This document shows positions 1-9,091 of a DNA stretch of 64,000 bases, piece by piece. A program made the position numbers and the translations under genes. Source of the DNA: Cyanobacteriota bacterium (lineage in GTDB: Bacteria > Cyanobacteriota > Cyanobacteriia > PCC-6307 > Cyanobiaceae); the NCBI GenBank assembly GCA_026389335.1, contig JAPLIB010000085.1:57977-121976 (forward strand). The letters are read 5' to 3'. The notes under the pieces were generated by a model. That model searched no databases and was not told the origin of the DNA. It saw only the letters and a program-made list of their open reading frames with translations. The stretch's first letter is position 1. Every line of letters begins with the position of its first letter.

Positions 1-823
1 GGAGGTGGCGCTGCAGCGCTTGCTGGCCCAGGCCTGTCCTGGCCATCCCTATGGCGAGCCGATCCTCGGCCAGCGCCAGGCGCTGCTGGCCCATGATCCG
101 GCCGCCATGGCCGCCTTCCATCAGCGGCTCTATGGCGGTGGTCGCTGCGTGCTGGCCCTCAGTGGCGCCGTTGCCGATGGCCAGCTGGCCCGTCGGATCG
201 CCACCGGGGCCCTGGCGGATCTGGCCCCGGTGGCGGCGGCCCCAGCACCGGTGCCGTTGCGTTTGATCCAGGGGGAAGAACGCCTGGTGCTGCCGCGGCT
301 GGAGGCGGCCCGGCTGCTGATGGCCTGGTGGCAACCGGCCGCCGACGATCTGGAGGGGGTGCTGGGCGCTGATCTGGCCACCACCGTGCTGGCCGAGGGG
401 CGCCGCAGCCGTCTGGTGGAACGGCTGCGGGAGCAACTCCGCATCGTCGAAAGCATCGACGTTGATCTGCATGCGATGGAATCCGGCAGCCTGGCCCTGC
501 TGGAGGCGGTCTGTGAACCGGAGGAGCTGCCGGAGGTCCGCCTTGCCATCAGCCAGGTCTGGAGCGAACTGATGGCCGAGGAGATCGGCGCTGCGGAGTG
601 GCAGCGAGCCCAGCGATTGGTGGCCAACGCCTATCGTTTTGGCCTGGAGTCGGCTGGCAGTGTGGCCGGCCTGATCGGCAACAGTTCGCTCTGGGGCCGG
701 CGCCAATCCCTGCAGCACCATCTGGAGCTGCTGCAGCTCTGGTCACCGCAGCGGCTGCGGGAGCAGGCGCTGGCACGGCTTGATCCAGCCCAGGCCTACA
801 TCCTCGAGGCGGTGCCGGCATGA
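1..823 (+). CDS. M16 family zinc peptidase subunit, 5' truncated by window edge
   Basis: The reading frame is open from the first bases, so the true start lies upstream and only about the last 273 residues are visible. The visible part resembles the middle and C-terminal halves of M16 (pitrilysin / processing peptidase) proteins. The HxxEH zinc motif, if present, would lie in the missing N-terminus. The segment RSRLVERLREQ corresponds to the C-terminal R/Y-motif region but lacks the usual GLaY sequence. The next gene overlaps it by the ATGA junction and carries the intact R/Y motif, so the two probably form an M16B heterodimer with this one as the likely catalytic subunit. That division of labour is inferred, because the catalytic end is off the window. 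Confidence 0.8.
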   Translation, partial: EVALQRLLAQACPGHPYGEPILGQRQALLAHDPAAMAAFHQRLYGGGRCVLALSGAVADGQLARRIATGALADLAPVAAAPAPVPLRLIQGEERLVLPRLEAARLLMAWWQPAADDLEGVLGADLATTVLAEGRRSRLVERLREQLRIVESIDVDLHAMESGSLALLEAVCEPEELPEVRLAISQVWSELMAEEIGAAEWQRAQRLVANAYRFGLESAGSVAGLIGNSSLWGRRQSLQHHLELLQLWSPQRLREQALARLDPAQAYILEAVPA

Positions 824-2127
824 CCCCAACCCAACGCTCCCCGCTGGCGGAGTCCCTGAGCCTGGCCGGGGGGCTACCTGTGCGCCTGCTGCGGCGCCAG
901 GGGCCTGCCATTCTTTCGGCCCGGCTGGCGATCCGCGGCGGCAGCAGCAGCGATCCCGAGGGCGGCCGCGGGGCCCATCAGTTGCTTGCCGGCCTGATGA
1001 CCCGCGGCTGCGGCGATCTCGATGCCGAGGCCCTGGCCGATCTGGTGGAAGGGGCCGGGGCCGGCCTGCGGGCTGAGGCCCTGGAGGATGCCCTGGTGAT
1101 CGGGCTCAAGTGCGCCGCCGCCGATGCCGCCAGCCTGCTGCCCCTGCTGCTGGCCATGGTGCGCCAACCGCAACTGAGCCCGGACCAGCTGGATCTGGAG
1201 CGCCAGCTGAACCTGCAGACCCTGCAACGCCAGCGGGAAGACCCCTTCCAGCTCGCCCACGACCAGTTGCGCCACAGCCTTTATGGCGCCGGTCCCTATG
1301 GCCACGATCCCCTGGGCGTGGAGCCAGACCTGGAATCCCTCTCAGCAGACGATCTGCAGCCGTTGGTGGCCAACCTGGGCCGTAGTGGGGCCGTGCTGGT
1401 GCTCAGCGGCGAGATCCCCGACGATCTGTCCGAATTGCTGGAAGCGGGCCTGGGGGGGGAACCCTGGCCCACCGTTCTGCAAAGCGCGGCGGCCTGGTCG
1501 ACCCGGCCCGGTGCAGCCCCCGCGACGCGACTGGCGCAGCAGGAGCAGGACACCGAGCAACTGGTGCTGATGCTGGGCAGCGCCACGCTGCCCCTGGGCC
1601 ATCCCGATGCGGTGGCCCTGCGCCTGCTCCAGGCCCATCTGGGCCTGGGCATGTCCTCGCGTCTGTTCGTGACGATGCGGGAGGAGCGCGGCCTTGCCTA
1701 CGACGTCGGTGTGCACCTACCGGCTCGCTGCGGCGCGGCGCCCTTCGTGATGCACCTCTCCACCTCAGCCGATCGGGCCGAGGAAGCCACCGATTGTCTG
1801 CTGCAGGAATGGCAGCGGGTGCGGCAGCAACCGCTGGATCCAACCGAGCTGGCCCTGGCCCTGGCCAAGTATCGCGGCCAGGATGCGATGGGCCGGCAGA
1901 CCTGCTCCCAGCTGGCCGAACGCCTGGCCCTGGTGCTCAGCCATGGTCTGCCGAGCAACCATGTGGAGCGCTGCCTGGAGCAGGCGTTGCAGCTGTCCGC
2001 CGAGGCGATCCGCCAGGCCGCCGACACCTGGCTCGGCCAGCCAGCTCTGAGCTTGGTCGGTCCGGCCCCAGCTCTGGCTGCCGCCACCAGGGCCTGGCAT
2101 GGTCATGCGCTCAGCGGCCTGGGCTGA
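820..2127 (+). CDS. M16 family peptidase-like subunit, zinc motif lost
   Basis: The 435-residue protein has M16 architecture. At the place where HxxEH is expected the sequence is GAHQLLAGLMTRG, so the second zinc ligand and the catalytic Glu are missing. The C-terminal half keeps a good R/Y motif (MREERGLAYDVG), which in M16B heterodimers is supplied by the non-catalytic partner to bind substrate. It starts at the ATG of an ATGA overlap with the preceding M16 gene, so the two are co-translated. Its 3' end overlaps the convergent sipA gene by 17 bp. I read it as the regulatory or substrate-binding half of a heterodimeric peptidase. The natural substrate cannot be told from sequence. Confidence 0.85.
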   Translation: MTPTQRSPLAESLSLAGGLPVRLLRRQGPAILSARLAIRGGSSSDPEGGRGAHQLLAGLMTRGCGDLDAEALADLVEGAGAGLRAEALEDALVIGLKCAAADAASLLPLLLAMVRQPQLSPDQLDLERQLNLQTLQRQREDPFQLAHDQLRHSLYGAGPYGHDPLGVEPDLESLSADDLQPLVANLGRSGAVLVLSGEIPDDLSELLEAGLGGEPWPTVLQSAAAWSTRPGAAPATRLAQQEQDTEQLVLMLGSATLPLGHPDAVALRLLQAHLGLGMSSRLFVTMREERGLAYDVGVHLPARCGAAPFVMHLSTSADRAEEATDCLLQEWQRVRQQPLDPTELALALAKYRGQDAMGRQTCSQLAERLALVLSHGLPSNHVERCLEQALQLSAEAIRQAADTWLGQPALSLVGPAPALAAATRAWHGHALSGLG

Positions 2128-2527
2128 ACTCCGTTCCTTCACGGCGCAGATCCCGGGCTGCGATTAAAAAAGTGCCGCGGCGAAAACGCACCGCCAGCTG
2201 GTTCAGGGCGCGGATCTCCACCACCTGGCCCTGTTCGCCAACATCGACCACATCGGGGGGACGCAGCATCGGCATCGGATCGGCGCTCTTGAGATAGGAG
2301 AGCTGACCCTCCAGGCACACCCGCTCGCCGATCTGGAACGCTGCTGGAGCTGGGGCTGGCGCCACCGATGCAGTTGCTGATGCCGCTGCCGCCGAATCTG
2401 CCGCGCCTGAAGTCTCTGGGACGGCAGAGGGATCCGGGCCTGCGGCGGCCGCCGCCGTCACTGCGGGATCCCCAGACACCAGCCGGGCGGGATCGCTGCT
2501 GTTGCTGCTCACACCGACGCCGGTCAA
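2111..2527 (-). CDS. sipA: SipA-like regulatory protein (DUF3148) with Ala/Pro-rich N-terminal extension
   Basis: The last ~75 residues match the cyanobacterial SipA/DUF3148 family, a small SH3-like protein known to bind the histidine kinase NblS (Hik33). Typical stretches are FQIGERV, ADPMPMLRPPDVV and VGEQGQVV. SipA is normally about 75-80 residues. This ORF adds about 62 Ala/Pro/Ser-rich, probably disordered residues in front. The extension may be real or the annotated start may be too far upstream, but no better start adjoining the domain was obvious. The gene is convergent with the M16 pair and divergent from bioY, so it is probably monocistronic. By family, the role is modulation of high-light and nutrient-stress signalling. 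Confidence 0.8.
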   Translation of the reverse strand: MTGVGVSSNSSDPARLVSGDPAVTAAAAAGPDPSAVPETSGAADSAAAASATASVAPAPAPAAFQIGERVCLEGQLSYLKSADPMPMLRPPDVVDVGEQGQVVEIRALNQLAVRFRRGTFLIAARDLRREGTEFSPGR

Positions 2528-2593
2528 AATCGATTCCCCCTTCTCAGTTGAACCTAGCTGCAGCAGGATGGGCGCGCGCCTGAGATCAATTCG

Positions 2594-3163
2594 TTGCGAG
2601 CTTTAGCCACCTGGAGCGGCGCCATCGCCGGTTTGCTGCTGATTGTGGTGGGAGGCCTGGTGCCGACGGCCTTCCCCTTCCACGATGCTGCGGGCTGGAG
2701 CCTCAGGCCTCTGGGCATCACCCTCCAGGTGCCGGCCTTGCTGCTCACGGCTCTGGTGGCAGGTCCCCGCAGCGCCCTGTTGGCAGCGGTTGCCTATCTG
2801 AGCGTGGGCCTGTTCCAGCTGCCGGTCTTCCATGAAGGCGGCGGTGTCGGCTACCTGCTGGATCCCGGTGCTGGCTATCTGGCCGGCTTCGTGCCGGCGG
2901 CCTGGGTGAGCGGCCGCCTGGCACGCCAGCCCGACATGGGTGATCCACTCAGCCTCGCCGTGGTGGCGGGCCTCGGGCTGCTCGTGATCCAGCTCTGCGG
3001 ACTCACCAATCTGGTGATCGGCGCCGCCATGGGACGCTGGGGCAGTGGCGTGCTGCCACTGGTGATCGGCTACAGCCTCGCCCTGCTGCCGCAGTTGCTG
3101 CTCTGCTGTGCCGTGTCGGTGCTCGCCTGGCTGCTGCGGCGCATCCTGCTGATCGAATCATGA
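2594..3163 (+). CDS. bioY: Biotin transporter, BioY family
   Basis: This is a 189-residue hydrophobic protein with about six membrane segments, the size and pattern of BioY, the substrate-binding S component of biotin ECF transporters. The family signature is visible as GPRSALLAAVAYLSVG, LPVFHEGGGVGYLLDPGAGYLAGF. The start is TTG at 2594; an ATG slightly upstream (2568) is out of frame. The stop overlaps the lspA ATG (ATGA), giving the first member of a four-gene overlapping run with lspA, the PBP and a GTPase. No ECF ATPase or EcfT gene is in the window, so it either uses shared ECF modules or works alone. Confidence 0.9.
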   Translation: MRALATWSGAIAGLLLIVVGGLVPTAFPFHDAAGWSLRPLGITLQVPALLLTALVAGPRSALLAAVAYLSVGLFQLPVFHEGGGVGYLLDPGAGYLAGFVPAAWVSGRLARQPDMGDPLSLAVVAGLGLLVIQLCGLTNLVIGAAMGRWGSGVLPLVIGYSLALLPQLLLCCAVSVLAWLLRRILLIES

Positions 3164-3654
3164 GACAGCACCCCAGCGGGCGCTCAAGCCTGGCTCGGCG
3201 GCTCTGGCCCTGGCTAGTGGCCGGGGCCGTAGTGCTGCTGGACCAGCTCAGCAAGGCCTGGGCGCTCCAGCAGCTGGCTCCAGGCCAGACGCTGCCCTGG
3301 TTGCCGGGGCTGCTGCAGCTGCAGCGGGTGGGCAATACGGGCGCTGCCTTCAGCCTGCTGAGCGGCAACAGTGCCGGGCTCGGCCTGATCAGCGCTCTGG
3401 TGACGCTGCTGGTCGGGGCCTGGTTGCTGCTGCGGCCGCCGCCGCGGCGCTGGTTGGCCCTGGCTGTGGCCTTCCTGCTGGCTGGTGCCCTGGGCAATGG
3501 TCTCGATCGCTGGCGGCTCGGTTTCGTGGTGGATTTCCTCGAGTTCGTACCGATCCACTTCCCGATCTTCAACGTCGCTGATGTGGCGATCAACGCGGCG
3601 CTGGTCTGCTTCGCCATCGACTGGTTGCGCAGCGGCAGACACCTCGATGACTGA
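3160..3654 (+). CDS. lspA: Lipoprotein signal peptidase (signal peptidase II)
   Basis: The 164-residue integral membrane protein has four predicted membrane segments and is the standard LspA size. Family motifs are present in order: DQLSKAW near the N-terminus, NTGAAFSLL, then GNGLDRWRLGFVVDFLEF and FNVADVAIN, the last two carrying the catalytic aspartates. It removes signal peptides of prolipoproteins after diacylglyceryl transfer, in the cytoplasmic membrane. It is translationally coupled on both sides: 4 bp overlap with bioY and 8 bp overlap with the FHA-PBP gene. Confidence 0.95.
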   Translation: MRQHPSGRSSLARRLWPWLVAGAVVLLDQLSKAWALQQLAPGQTLPWLPGLLQLQRVGNTGAAFSLLSGNSAGLGLISALVTLLVGAWLLLRPPPRRWLALAVAFLLAGALGNGLDRWRLGFVVDFLEFVPIHFPIFNVADVAINAALVCFAIDWLRSGRHLDD

Positions 3655-5788
3655 AGCCCTGCTGGAGATCCAGCTCCCCGGGGAGCCCACACGCCGCCAG
3701 CCCCTGCTGGGAGGCTGCTATCGGCTGGGCCGCGATCGCAACGCCGAAATCGTCGTCGCCCATGCCGCCGTCAGCCGCCACCATGCGCTGCTGGAGCAAT
3801 GCAGCGGCCATTGGCTACTGCGCGATCAGGCGTCCACCAATGGCCTCTGGTGGCACGGCACCCGGATCCAGGAGCTGCTGCTGCGCGATGGCGACAGGGT
3901 GCGCTTCGGCCCCAGCCATCTGCCCGACCTGCCCGAGATCAGCTTCATCAGCCAGCCCCGGCCCCGGCTGGCGGCGGTTGTGCAAGGGGGTGCCCTGGCG
4001 CTGGCTGGGGCGGCTGGCGGTGGCCTGCTGCTGCTGCTGCTCTCCCTGCTGCAGATCCCGATCCGCGGCAGCCTCGCCACCGTGCATGGCCCCCTGGTGC
4101 TCTACGACCGCAACAGCCGGCCGATCGCCTCGGTGAATGACCAGCGGCACCACGAGCTCGGGCAACTGAGCCAGTACCCCAAGGTGTTGACGGAGGCACT
4201 GCTGGCCAGTGAAGACACCCGTTTCTGGTGGCATCCAGGGGTGGATCCCATCGGCACCGGCCGTGCCCTGCTGGCGAACCTGGTGGGCGGTCGGGTGCTG
4301 GAGGGGGGCAGCACCCTCACCCAGCAGCTGGCCCGCAGCCTCTATCCCGAACAGGTGGGCCAGGGGGAAACCCTGGCGCGCAAATGGCGTGAGTTGCTGG
4401 TGGCTTTGCAGCTGGAGGCGCGCTACAGCAAACAGGAGCTGCTGCTGAATTATCTGAATCGGGTGTTCCTCGGCAGCGGCTGGGGCTTCGAGGACGCCTC
4501 CCGCCAGCTGTTCGGCAAACCCGCCGCCAGGCTGGAGCTCGCCGAAGCGGCCCTGTTGGTCGGCCTGCTGCCGTCCCCCAACGGTTACGACCCCTGCTTC
4601 GATCCCCAGGCGGCCCTGGCGGCGCGCAACCAGGTGCTGGCCAAGATGGCCGATACCGGTCGGATCAGCACCGATCTGGCCCGTTCCGCCCGGCGCCAGC
4701 CGATCCAGCTGGCCCCCCAGGCCTGCCGCTCCCAGGAGCGCCGGGCGGCGCCCTTTTACACCGACCAGGTGCGGCGTGATCTTGACAAGCTCGTGGGGGC
4801 GGACGTGGCCGCCGAAGGCAATTTCCTGATCGAGACCCACCTCGATCCCTCCCTGCAGGAGCTGGTGGAGCGCTTGCTGCGCCAGCAGATCGATGCCTCC
4901 CGCTCGCTGGGGGTGAGCCAGGGGGCCGTGGTGGTGCTCGACAGCCGCAACGGCGGCATCCTGGCCATTGCCGGCGGCCGCGACTACCGCCAGAGCCAGT
5001 TCAACCGGGCCACGATGGCGTTGCGGCAACCGGGCAGCACCTTCAAGCTGGTGCCCTATCTGCTGGCCCTGGAACGGGGCAGCAAGCCCAGTGACCGGGT
5101 GGACTGCGGCCCATTGGAATGGCGCGGACAGCGGTTCAGCAGTGGTTGTGGCGGCCAGCTCAGCCTGCGCCAGGCTCTGGCGATCAGCAGCAACACCGCC
5201 GCCCTGAGGCTGGCCCGCCGGGTGGGCCTGGAGGCTGTGGTGCGGAAGGCCCGGGACCTGGGCATCAGCTCGCCGCTCAACCCGGTGCCGGGCCTGGCCC
5301 TGGGCCAGAGCGAGGTGACCCTGCTGGAACTCACCGGCGCCTATGGCGCCATCGCCGAGGACGGCGTCTGGCATGCCCCCAGCACGATCCGCCAGCTCAC
5401 CGATGCCGAGACCTGTGCCCCCTCGCTCAAGGGCAACTGCCGCAACCCGAAGCCGCCAACCGCCAACCCACCCACCTCCCTGCGCAGCGCCAGCGCCGCC
5501 GGCCGGCGTGTAGCCAGCCCGGCCAACGCCAAGGCGATGCGCAGCCTGCTGCAGTCGGTGGTGAGCAGTGGCACGGGCACGGCGGCCTACGTGGGGGGCG
5601 GAGCCGGCGGCAAGACCGGCACCACCAATGACGGCCGCGATCTGTGGTTCATCGGCTTCCTGCCCCAGCGCCACTGGGTGATGGGCATCTGGCTCGGCAA
5701 CGACAACAACGCCCCGACCCAAGCCAGCAGCGCCCTGGCCGCCTCCCTCTGGGCGGAGATCGTGCGCTCCTCCAGTCCGGCACCCTGA
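3647..5788 (+). CDS. Class A penicillin-binding protein (PBP1A family) with N-terminal FHA domain
   Basis: The start is taken at ATG 3647 rather than the longer ORF start, because the FHA domain begins immediately there; the product is 713 residues. Residues ~20-95 form an FHA phosphothreonine-binding domain (LGRDRNAEI, VSRHHALLE, STNGLWW). One membrane anchor follows at ~110-140. Next comes a GT51 transglycosylase (LLASEDTRFW with Glu189, GGSTLTQQLAR), then a transpeptidase with STFK (Ser464), SSN (514-516) and KTGT (Lys656). It polymerises and cross-links peptidoglycan. The FHA domain suggests control by a Ser/Thr kinase. It is coupled to lspA upstream and to the GTPase gene downstream (ATG inside its stop). 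Confidence 0.95.
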   Translation: MTEALLEIQLPGEPTRRQPLLGGCYRLGRDRNAEIVVAHAAVSRHHALLEQCSGHWLLRDQASTNGLWWHGTRIQELLLRDGDRVRFGPSHLPDLPEISFISQPRPRLAAVVQGGALALAGAAGGGLLLLLLSLLQIPIRGSLATVHGPLVLYDRNSRPIASVNDQRHHELGQLSQYPKVLTEALLASEDTRFWWHPGVDPIGTGRALLANLVGGRVLEGGSTLTQQLARSLYPEQVGQGETLARKWRELLVALQLEARYSKQELLLNYLNRVFLGSGWGFEDASRQLFGKPAARLELAEAALLVGLLPSPNGYDPCFDPQAALAARNQVLAKMADTGRISTDLARSARRQPIQLAPQACRSQERRAAPFYTDQVRRDLDKLVGADVAAEGNFLIETHLDPSLQELVERLLRQQIDASRSLGVSQGAVVVLDSRNGGILAIAGGRDYRQSQFNRATMALRQPGSTFKLVPYLLALERGSKPSDRVDCGPLEWRGQRFSSGCGGQLSLRQALAISSNTAALRLARRVGLEAVVRKARDLGISSPLNPVPGLALGQSEVTLLELTGAYGAIAEDGVWHAPSTIRQLTDAETCAPSLKGNCRNPKPPTANPPTSLRSASAAGRRVASPANAKAMRSLLQSVVSSGTGTAAYVGGGAGGKTGTTNDGRDLWFIGFLPQRHWVMGIWLGNDNNAPTQASSALAASLWAEIVRSSSPAP

Positions 5789-7392
5789 TGCTGCCCCGTC
5801 GCCTCTGGCTCTGGATCGGCCTGGGCCTGCTGCTGTTGCTGCTGGCGGGCCTGGTGCTGCAGGCCGTCAACCAGCTGATCTGGCAGCTCAGCTACTGGTT
5901 GCCCGGCTGGTTGATCGGCCCCTTGCTGCTGCTGCTGCTGGGCGTGGTGCTGCTGGCCGTGATCCAGTTCGGCTGGCCCTGGTGGCAGGCCATGGCCCGG
6001 CGGGGGCCCGGCGGCCGACCAGCCCAGACGCCCCACCTGCCCTCCGGCAGCAAACGGGAGGCCGCCGAACGCAACCTGGCCTCGATTGATCGCACCCTGG
6101 AGCGCATCCGCGATGAGGTGGAGCGCCAGGCCCTGCAGCAGGAGCGTCAACGCATGCAGCAGGAGCTGGAACGGGGCGATCTGGTGATCACCCTGTTCGG
6201 CAGTGGCTCCACCGGCAAAACTTCCCTGATCCGCGCCCTGCTGCGGGAGCTGGTGGGCGAGGTGGGTGCGCCGATGGGCTCCACCACCGAATCGGCCCGC
6301 TATCGCCTGCGGCTGAAGCCATTGCCCCGGGCCGTGATCCTCGAAGACACCCCTGGCATCCTCGAAGCGGGCGGCGCCGGGCGGGAGCGCGAACGGCGGG
6401 CCCGCCATCTGGCGGTGCGGGCCGATCTGCTGCTGCTGGTGGTCGATGGCGATCTGCGCGCCACCGAAATGGAGGTGTTCAACGTGTTGGCCAGCCTCGG
6501 TAAACGCTTGCTGCTGGTGCTCAACAAATGCGATCTGCGCGGTGAACAGGAGGAACAACGGCTGCTGGCCCTGCTGCGCCAGCGCTGTTCCGGCCGTATT
6601 GCCGCCGCCGATGTGATTCCGGCCAGTGCCTCGCCCCAGAGCGTGCCGATGCCGGGCGGCAAGCCCCGCCAACCGCGGCCGGAGGTGGAGGCGTTGCTGC
6701 GGCGCCTGGCCGCCGTCCTGCAGGCCGATGGCGAGGAGTTGATCGCCGACAACCTGCTGTTGCAATGCCGCCAGCTGGGCGAGACCAGCCGGGCCCTGCT
6801 CGATCGCCAACGTCGCCAGGATGCGGAGTCGATCGTCGATCGCTACGTCTGGATCGGCGCCGGCGTGGTGGCGCTCACGCCCCTGCCAGGGGTGGACCTG
6901 CTGGGTGCCGCAGCGGTGAATGCCCAGATGGTGATGGAGATCGGCAAGGTGTATGGCGTCAGCCTCAGCCGCGATTCAGCCCAGGATCTGGCCCTCTCCG
7001 TGGGCCGCACCCTGGCCGGCCTCGGCCTGGTGAAGGGCGGCGTGGCCCTGATCAGCAGTGTGATCAGCCTCAGCCTGCCGGTTCTGCTGGTGAGCCGGGC
7101 GATTCAGGCGGTGAGTGCCGCCTGGCTTACCCGGGTGGCCGGACGCAGCTTCATCGTCTTCTTCCAGCAGGACCAGGACTGGGGCGATGGCGGACTGCAG
7201 TCGGTGCTGCAACGCGAATACGACCTCAATCGCCGCGAGGATGTGCTGCGGACCTTCCTCAAGACCGCTGTCAACCGGGTGGTGGAGCCGCTGCAACACC
7301 GCCAGGTGCGCTTGCCACCCCGTCCACCAGAACGAAGCCAAGCGCCTCAGGCGGAGGGGGGCGCAGCGGACCGCGACTATCGAGAACCGTGA
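5788..7392 (+). CDS. Membrane-anchored GTPase with DUF697 domain
   Basis: The start is set at ATG 5788, overlapping the PBP stop, which gives 534 residues beginning with two strong hydrophobic segments. The GTPase core shows a P-loop GSGSTGKTS, switch TTES, DTPG (G3) and NKCD (G4). The C-terminal third is hydrophobic and matches the DUF697 type (AAAVNAQMVMEIGKVYGVSL), common in cyanobacterial and chloroplast-related GTPases. The function is unknown. Translational coupling to PBP1 suggests an envelope or division-related role, but that is only context. The 3' end overlaps a convergent small membrane-protein gene by about 120 bp, so the last ~40 residues are constrained on both strands. Confidence 0.85.
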   Translation: MLPRRLWLWIGLGLLLLLLAGLVLQAVNQLIWQLSYWLPGWLIGPLLLLLLGVVLLAVIQFGWPWWQAMARRGPGGRPAQTPHLPSGSKREAAERNLASIDRTLERIRDEVERQALQQERQRMQQELERGDLVITLFGSGSTGKTSLIRALLRELVGEVGAPMGSTTESARYRLRLKPLPRAVILEDTPGILEAGGAGRERERRARHLAVRADLLLLVVDGDLRATEMEVFNVLASLGKRLLLVLNKCDLRGEQEEQRLLALLRQRCSGRIAAADVIPASASPQSVPMPGGKPRQPRPEVEALLRRLAAVLQADGEELIADNLLLQCRQLGETSRALLDRQRRQDAESIVDRYVWIGAGVVALTPLPGVDLLGAAAVNAQMVMEIGKVYGVSLSRDSAQDLALSVGRTLAGLGLVKGGVALISSVISLSLPVLLVSRAIQAVSAAWLTRVAGRSFIVFFQQDQDWGDGGLQSVLQREYDLNRREDVLRTFLKTAVNRVVEPLQHRQVRLPPRPPERSQAPQAEGGAADRDYREP

Positions 7393-7534
7393 TCAAGAGC
7401 AGGTAGAGCACCCCGATCAGAATCGAAATCGCCCCGGTGACGATCGCAACCCAGCGGGAGCTGCCCTTCGCCTTGGCTGCCGCCTGCGCCTGTCTGACGG
7501 GCGCTTCAGCGATCTTGTCCTTCGGTTCAGCCAT
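7271..7534 (-). CDS. Small single-pass membrane protein, conserved hypothetical
   Basis: The 87-residue product has a charged Lys/Ala-rich N-terminus, one clear membrane helix (VAIVTGAISILIGVLYLLLITVL), then SRGPLRPPPPEALG and a Gly/Ala/Pro tail. The helix-plus-PPPPEALG pattern looks like a small protein family of picocyanobacteria as I remember it, but no function is known. It lies 3 bp downstream of the decarboxylase gene on the same strand and is probably co-transcribed. It overlaps the 3' end of the convergent GTPase gene by 122 bp, mostly with its low-complexity C-terminal tail, so the tail may be a by-product of the overlap. Confidence 0.6.
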   Translation of the reverse strand: MAEPKDKIAEAPVRQAQAAAKAKGSSRWVAIVTGAISILIGVLYLLLITVLDSRGPLRPPPPEALGFVLVDGVASAPGGVAAAPPPG

Positions 7535-7537
7535 CGA

Positions 7538-9052
7538 TCAGATCCTCCTCGGCAAAACGACCTGCTCAGCAGCGCCATCCGGCAGGTTGGCCTGCACAAC
7601 CTGAGCCAGACGCTCCAGATGGCTGGCTTGGGTGTGGGGATTGCCCAACACCGCCTTGAGGTGATGGTGGCCGTGATACCAAGGTCTGGAGAGCATCAGC
7701 TGCTGCGCCAGCAGGGCCTGGCGGGTGTGGCTGGACCAGGCGGCCGCAGCCTCGCCATCGAGGCCCCGCGGCCGGAAGGCCAGCAGATGCAGGGGTCCGC
7801 CCAGCAGCTGCAGACGTGGTTCGGCCGCCAGCAGGTTTTCCAGCTGCTGCCGCCGCTGAATCGCCCCGTCCACCAGGGCCGTGATGCCGTTCAACCCCAA
7901 CTGGCGTAAACCGAGCCAGAGCTTGAGGATTTCAGCCGGCCGGCTGCCTTGCAGGCCGGATTCGCCGCCATGGCTGGCACCCCAGCTGGGTTCCATGTAG
8001 GGCAGCCCGGTGGCGAAGGCCGCCTGCAACTGGGCCGGCTCCGCCAGCAGCAGCAGGGAGGAGGTCTTGGTGATGCCGAGCAGCTTCTGGGGATTGACGG
8101 TGATCGAATCGGCGAGCTCTAGCCCCACCAGGTGTTGGCGTTGCGAGGGAGCCAGGGCAAAGACGGCCCCAATCGCCCCATCGACATGCAACCAATGGCC
8201 ATGGCGGCGGCACTGGGCGGCAATGGCGTCCAGGGGATCGATGGCCCCACGAACCGTGGTGCCGGCCGTGGCCACCACCGCCAGCACCGGGATGCCTGCG
8301 GCAGCGAGCTGATCGAGCCGCTCCCCCAGGGCCGCGGCATCGAGTCGGCCCTGGCCATCCACCGGCAGGCGCTGCAAGGCGTTGGCCGGCAGTCCCATCA
8401 CGGTCATCGCCTTGTCGAAGGAGACATGGGCATCGACGCTGCAGAGCACCACCGCATCCGGGCGGCAGCCGAGACCGCGGCTGCGGCGAGCGGTGACCAG
8501 GGCCATCAGGTTGCTGAGTGAACCGCCGCTGGCCGCCACCCCACCGGCCTGGTCGCCGAGGCCGAGGCGCTGGGCCAGCCAGGAGCAAAGGCTGCGCTCC
8601 AAGCGCGTGAGGCTGGGGGAGAGCTCTTCGGCCAGCAGATTGTTGTTCAGTCCGGCACAGATCAGATCGGCGGCGATCGAGGCCGCCAGGGGTGGGGGAT
8701 CGAGATGGGCGAGGGCGCCGGGGTGGTTGGGGTTGAAGGCTCCCTCCATCACCAGCTGCAGATCGGCCAGCAACCGCTCCGCCGGCAGACCCTGCAGTTC
8801 CGGTTCCACGGCTGGCAACACGCTCAGGGCCGGCAGCGGCGATCCCGTTTCGGCCTGGCCGAGCCACTGGCAGAGCAGGCTCGAGGCTTGATGCAGAAAG
8901 CGTTCGAGCTGGGGATCGAGTCCGGTGGGAGCGGCAAAGCCCTGGAGCTCGGCAAAGCCGTTCAGCTCGGCGGCGTCCGCGAGAACGGGGGAGGGGGAAA
9001 GCCGTTGAACGGAGGGCGCGCTGGCCAACGGGGCTGGTCGGTGTCGGGGCAT
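7538..9052 (-). CDS. PLP-dependent group II decarboxylase (glutamate / diaminobutyrate decarboxylase-like)
   Basis: The long ORF is trimmed to ATG 9052, giving 504 residues; the upstream extension would run through the divergent tadA gene. Motifs of group II PLP decarboxylases are seen: NPNHPGALAHLDPP, ASGGSLSNLMAL, HVDGAIGAVFAL, and the Schiff-base Lys in VNPQKLLGITKTSSLLL. Substrates in this family include L-2,4-diaminobutyrate, glutamate, aspartate and aromatic amino acids; sequence alone does not decide here. The gap to tadA is 39 bp, so the two share a promoter region. The small membrane-protein gene follows 3 bp later. Confidence 0.85.
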   Translation of the reverse strand: MPRHRPAPLASAPSVQRLSPSPVLADAAELNGFAELQGFAAPTGLDPQLERFLHQASSLLCQWLGQAETGSPLPALSVLPAVEPELQGLPAERLLADLQLVMEGAFNPNHPGALAHLDPPPLAASIAADLICAGLNNNLLAEELSPSLTRLERSLCSWLAQRLGLGDQAGGVAASGGSLSNLMALVTARRSRGLGCRPDAVVLCSVDAHVSFDKAMTVMGLPANALQRLPVDGQGRLDAAALGERLDQLAAAGIPVLAVVATAGTTVRGAIDPLDAIAAQCRRHGHWLHVDGAIGAVFALAPSQRQHLVGLELADSITVNPQKLLGITKTSSLLLLAEPAQLQAAFATGLPYMEPSWGASHGGESGLQGSRPAEILKLWLGLRQLGLNGITALVDGAIQRRQQLENLLAAEPRLQLLGGPLHLLAFRPRGLDGEAAAAWSSHTRQALLAQQLMLSRPWYHGHHHLKAVLGNPHTQASHLERLAQVVQANLPDGAAEQVVLPRRI

Positions 9053-9091
9053 TCTGCCCCGTGCCAGGGCGCCCACGGCTACAAGGGAGGG

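Noticed and set aside
3815-5722. 635-residue minus-strand ORF
   Set aside because: It is antisense to the FHA-PBP gene; its Gly/Gln/His-rich composition is that of a GC-bias shadow frame.
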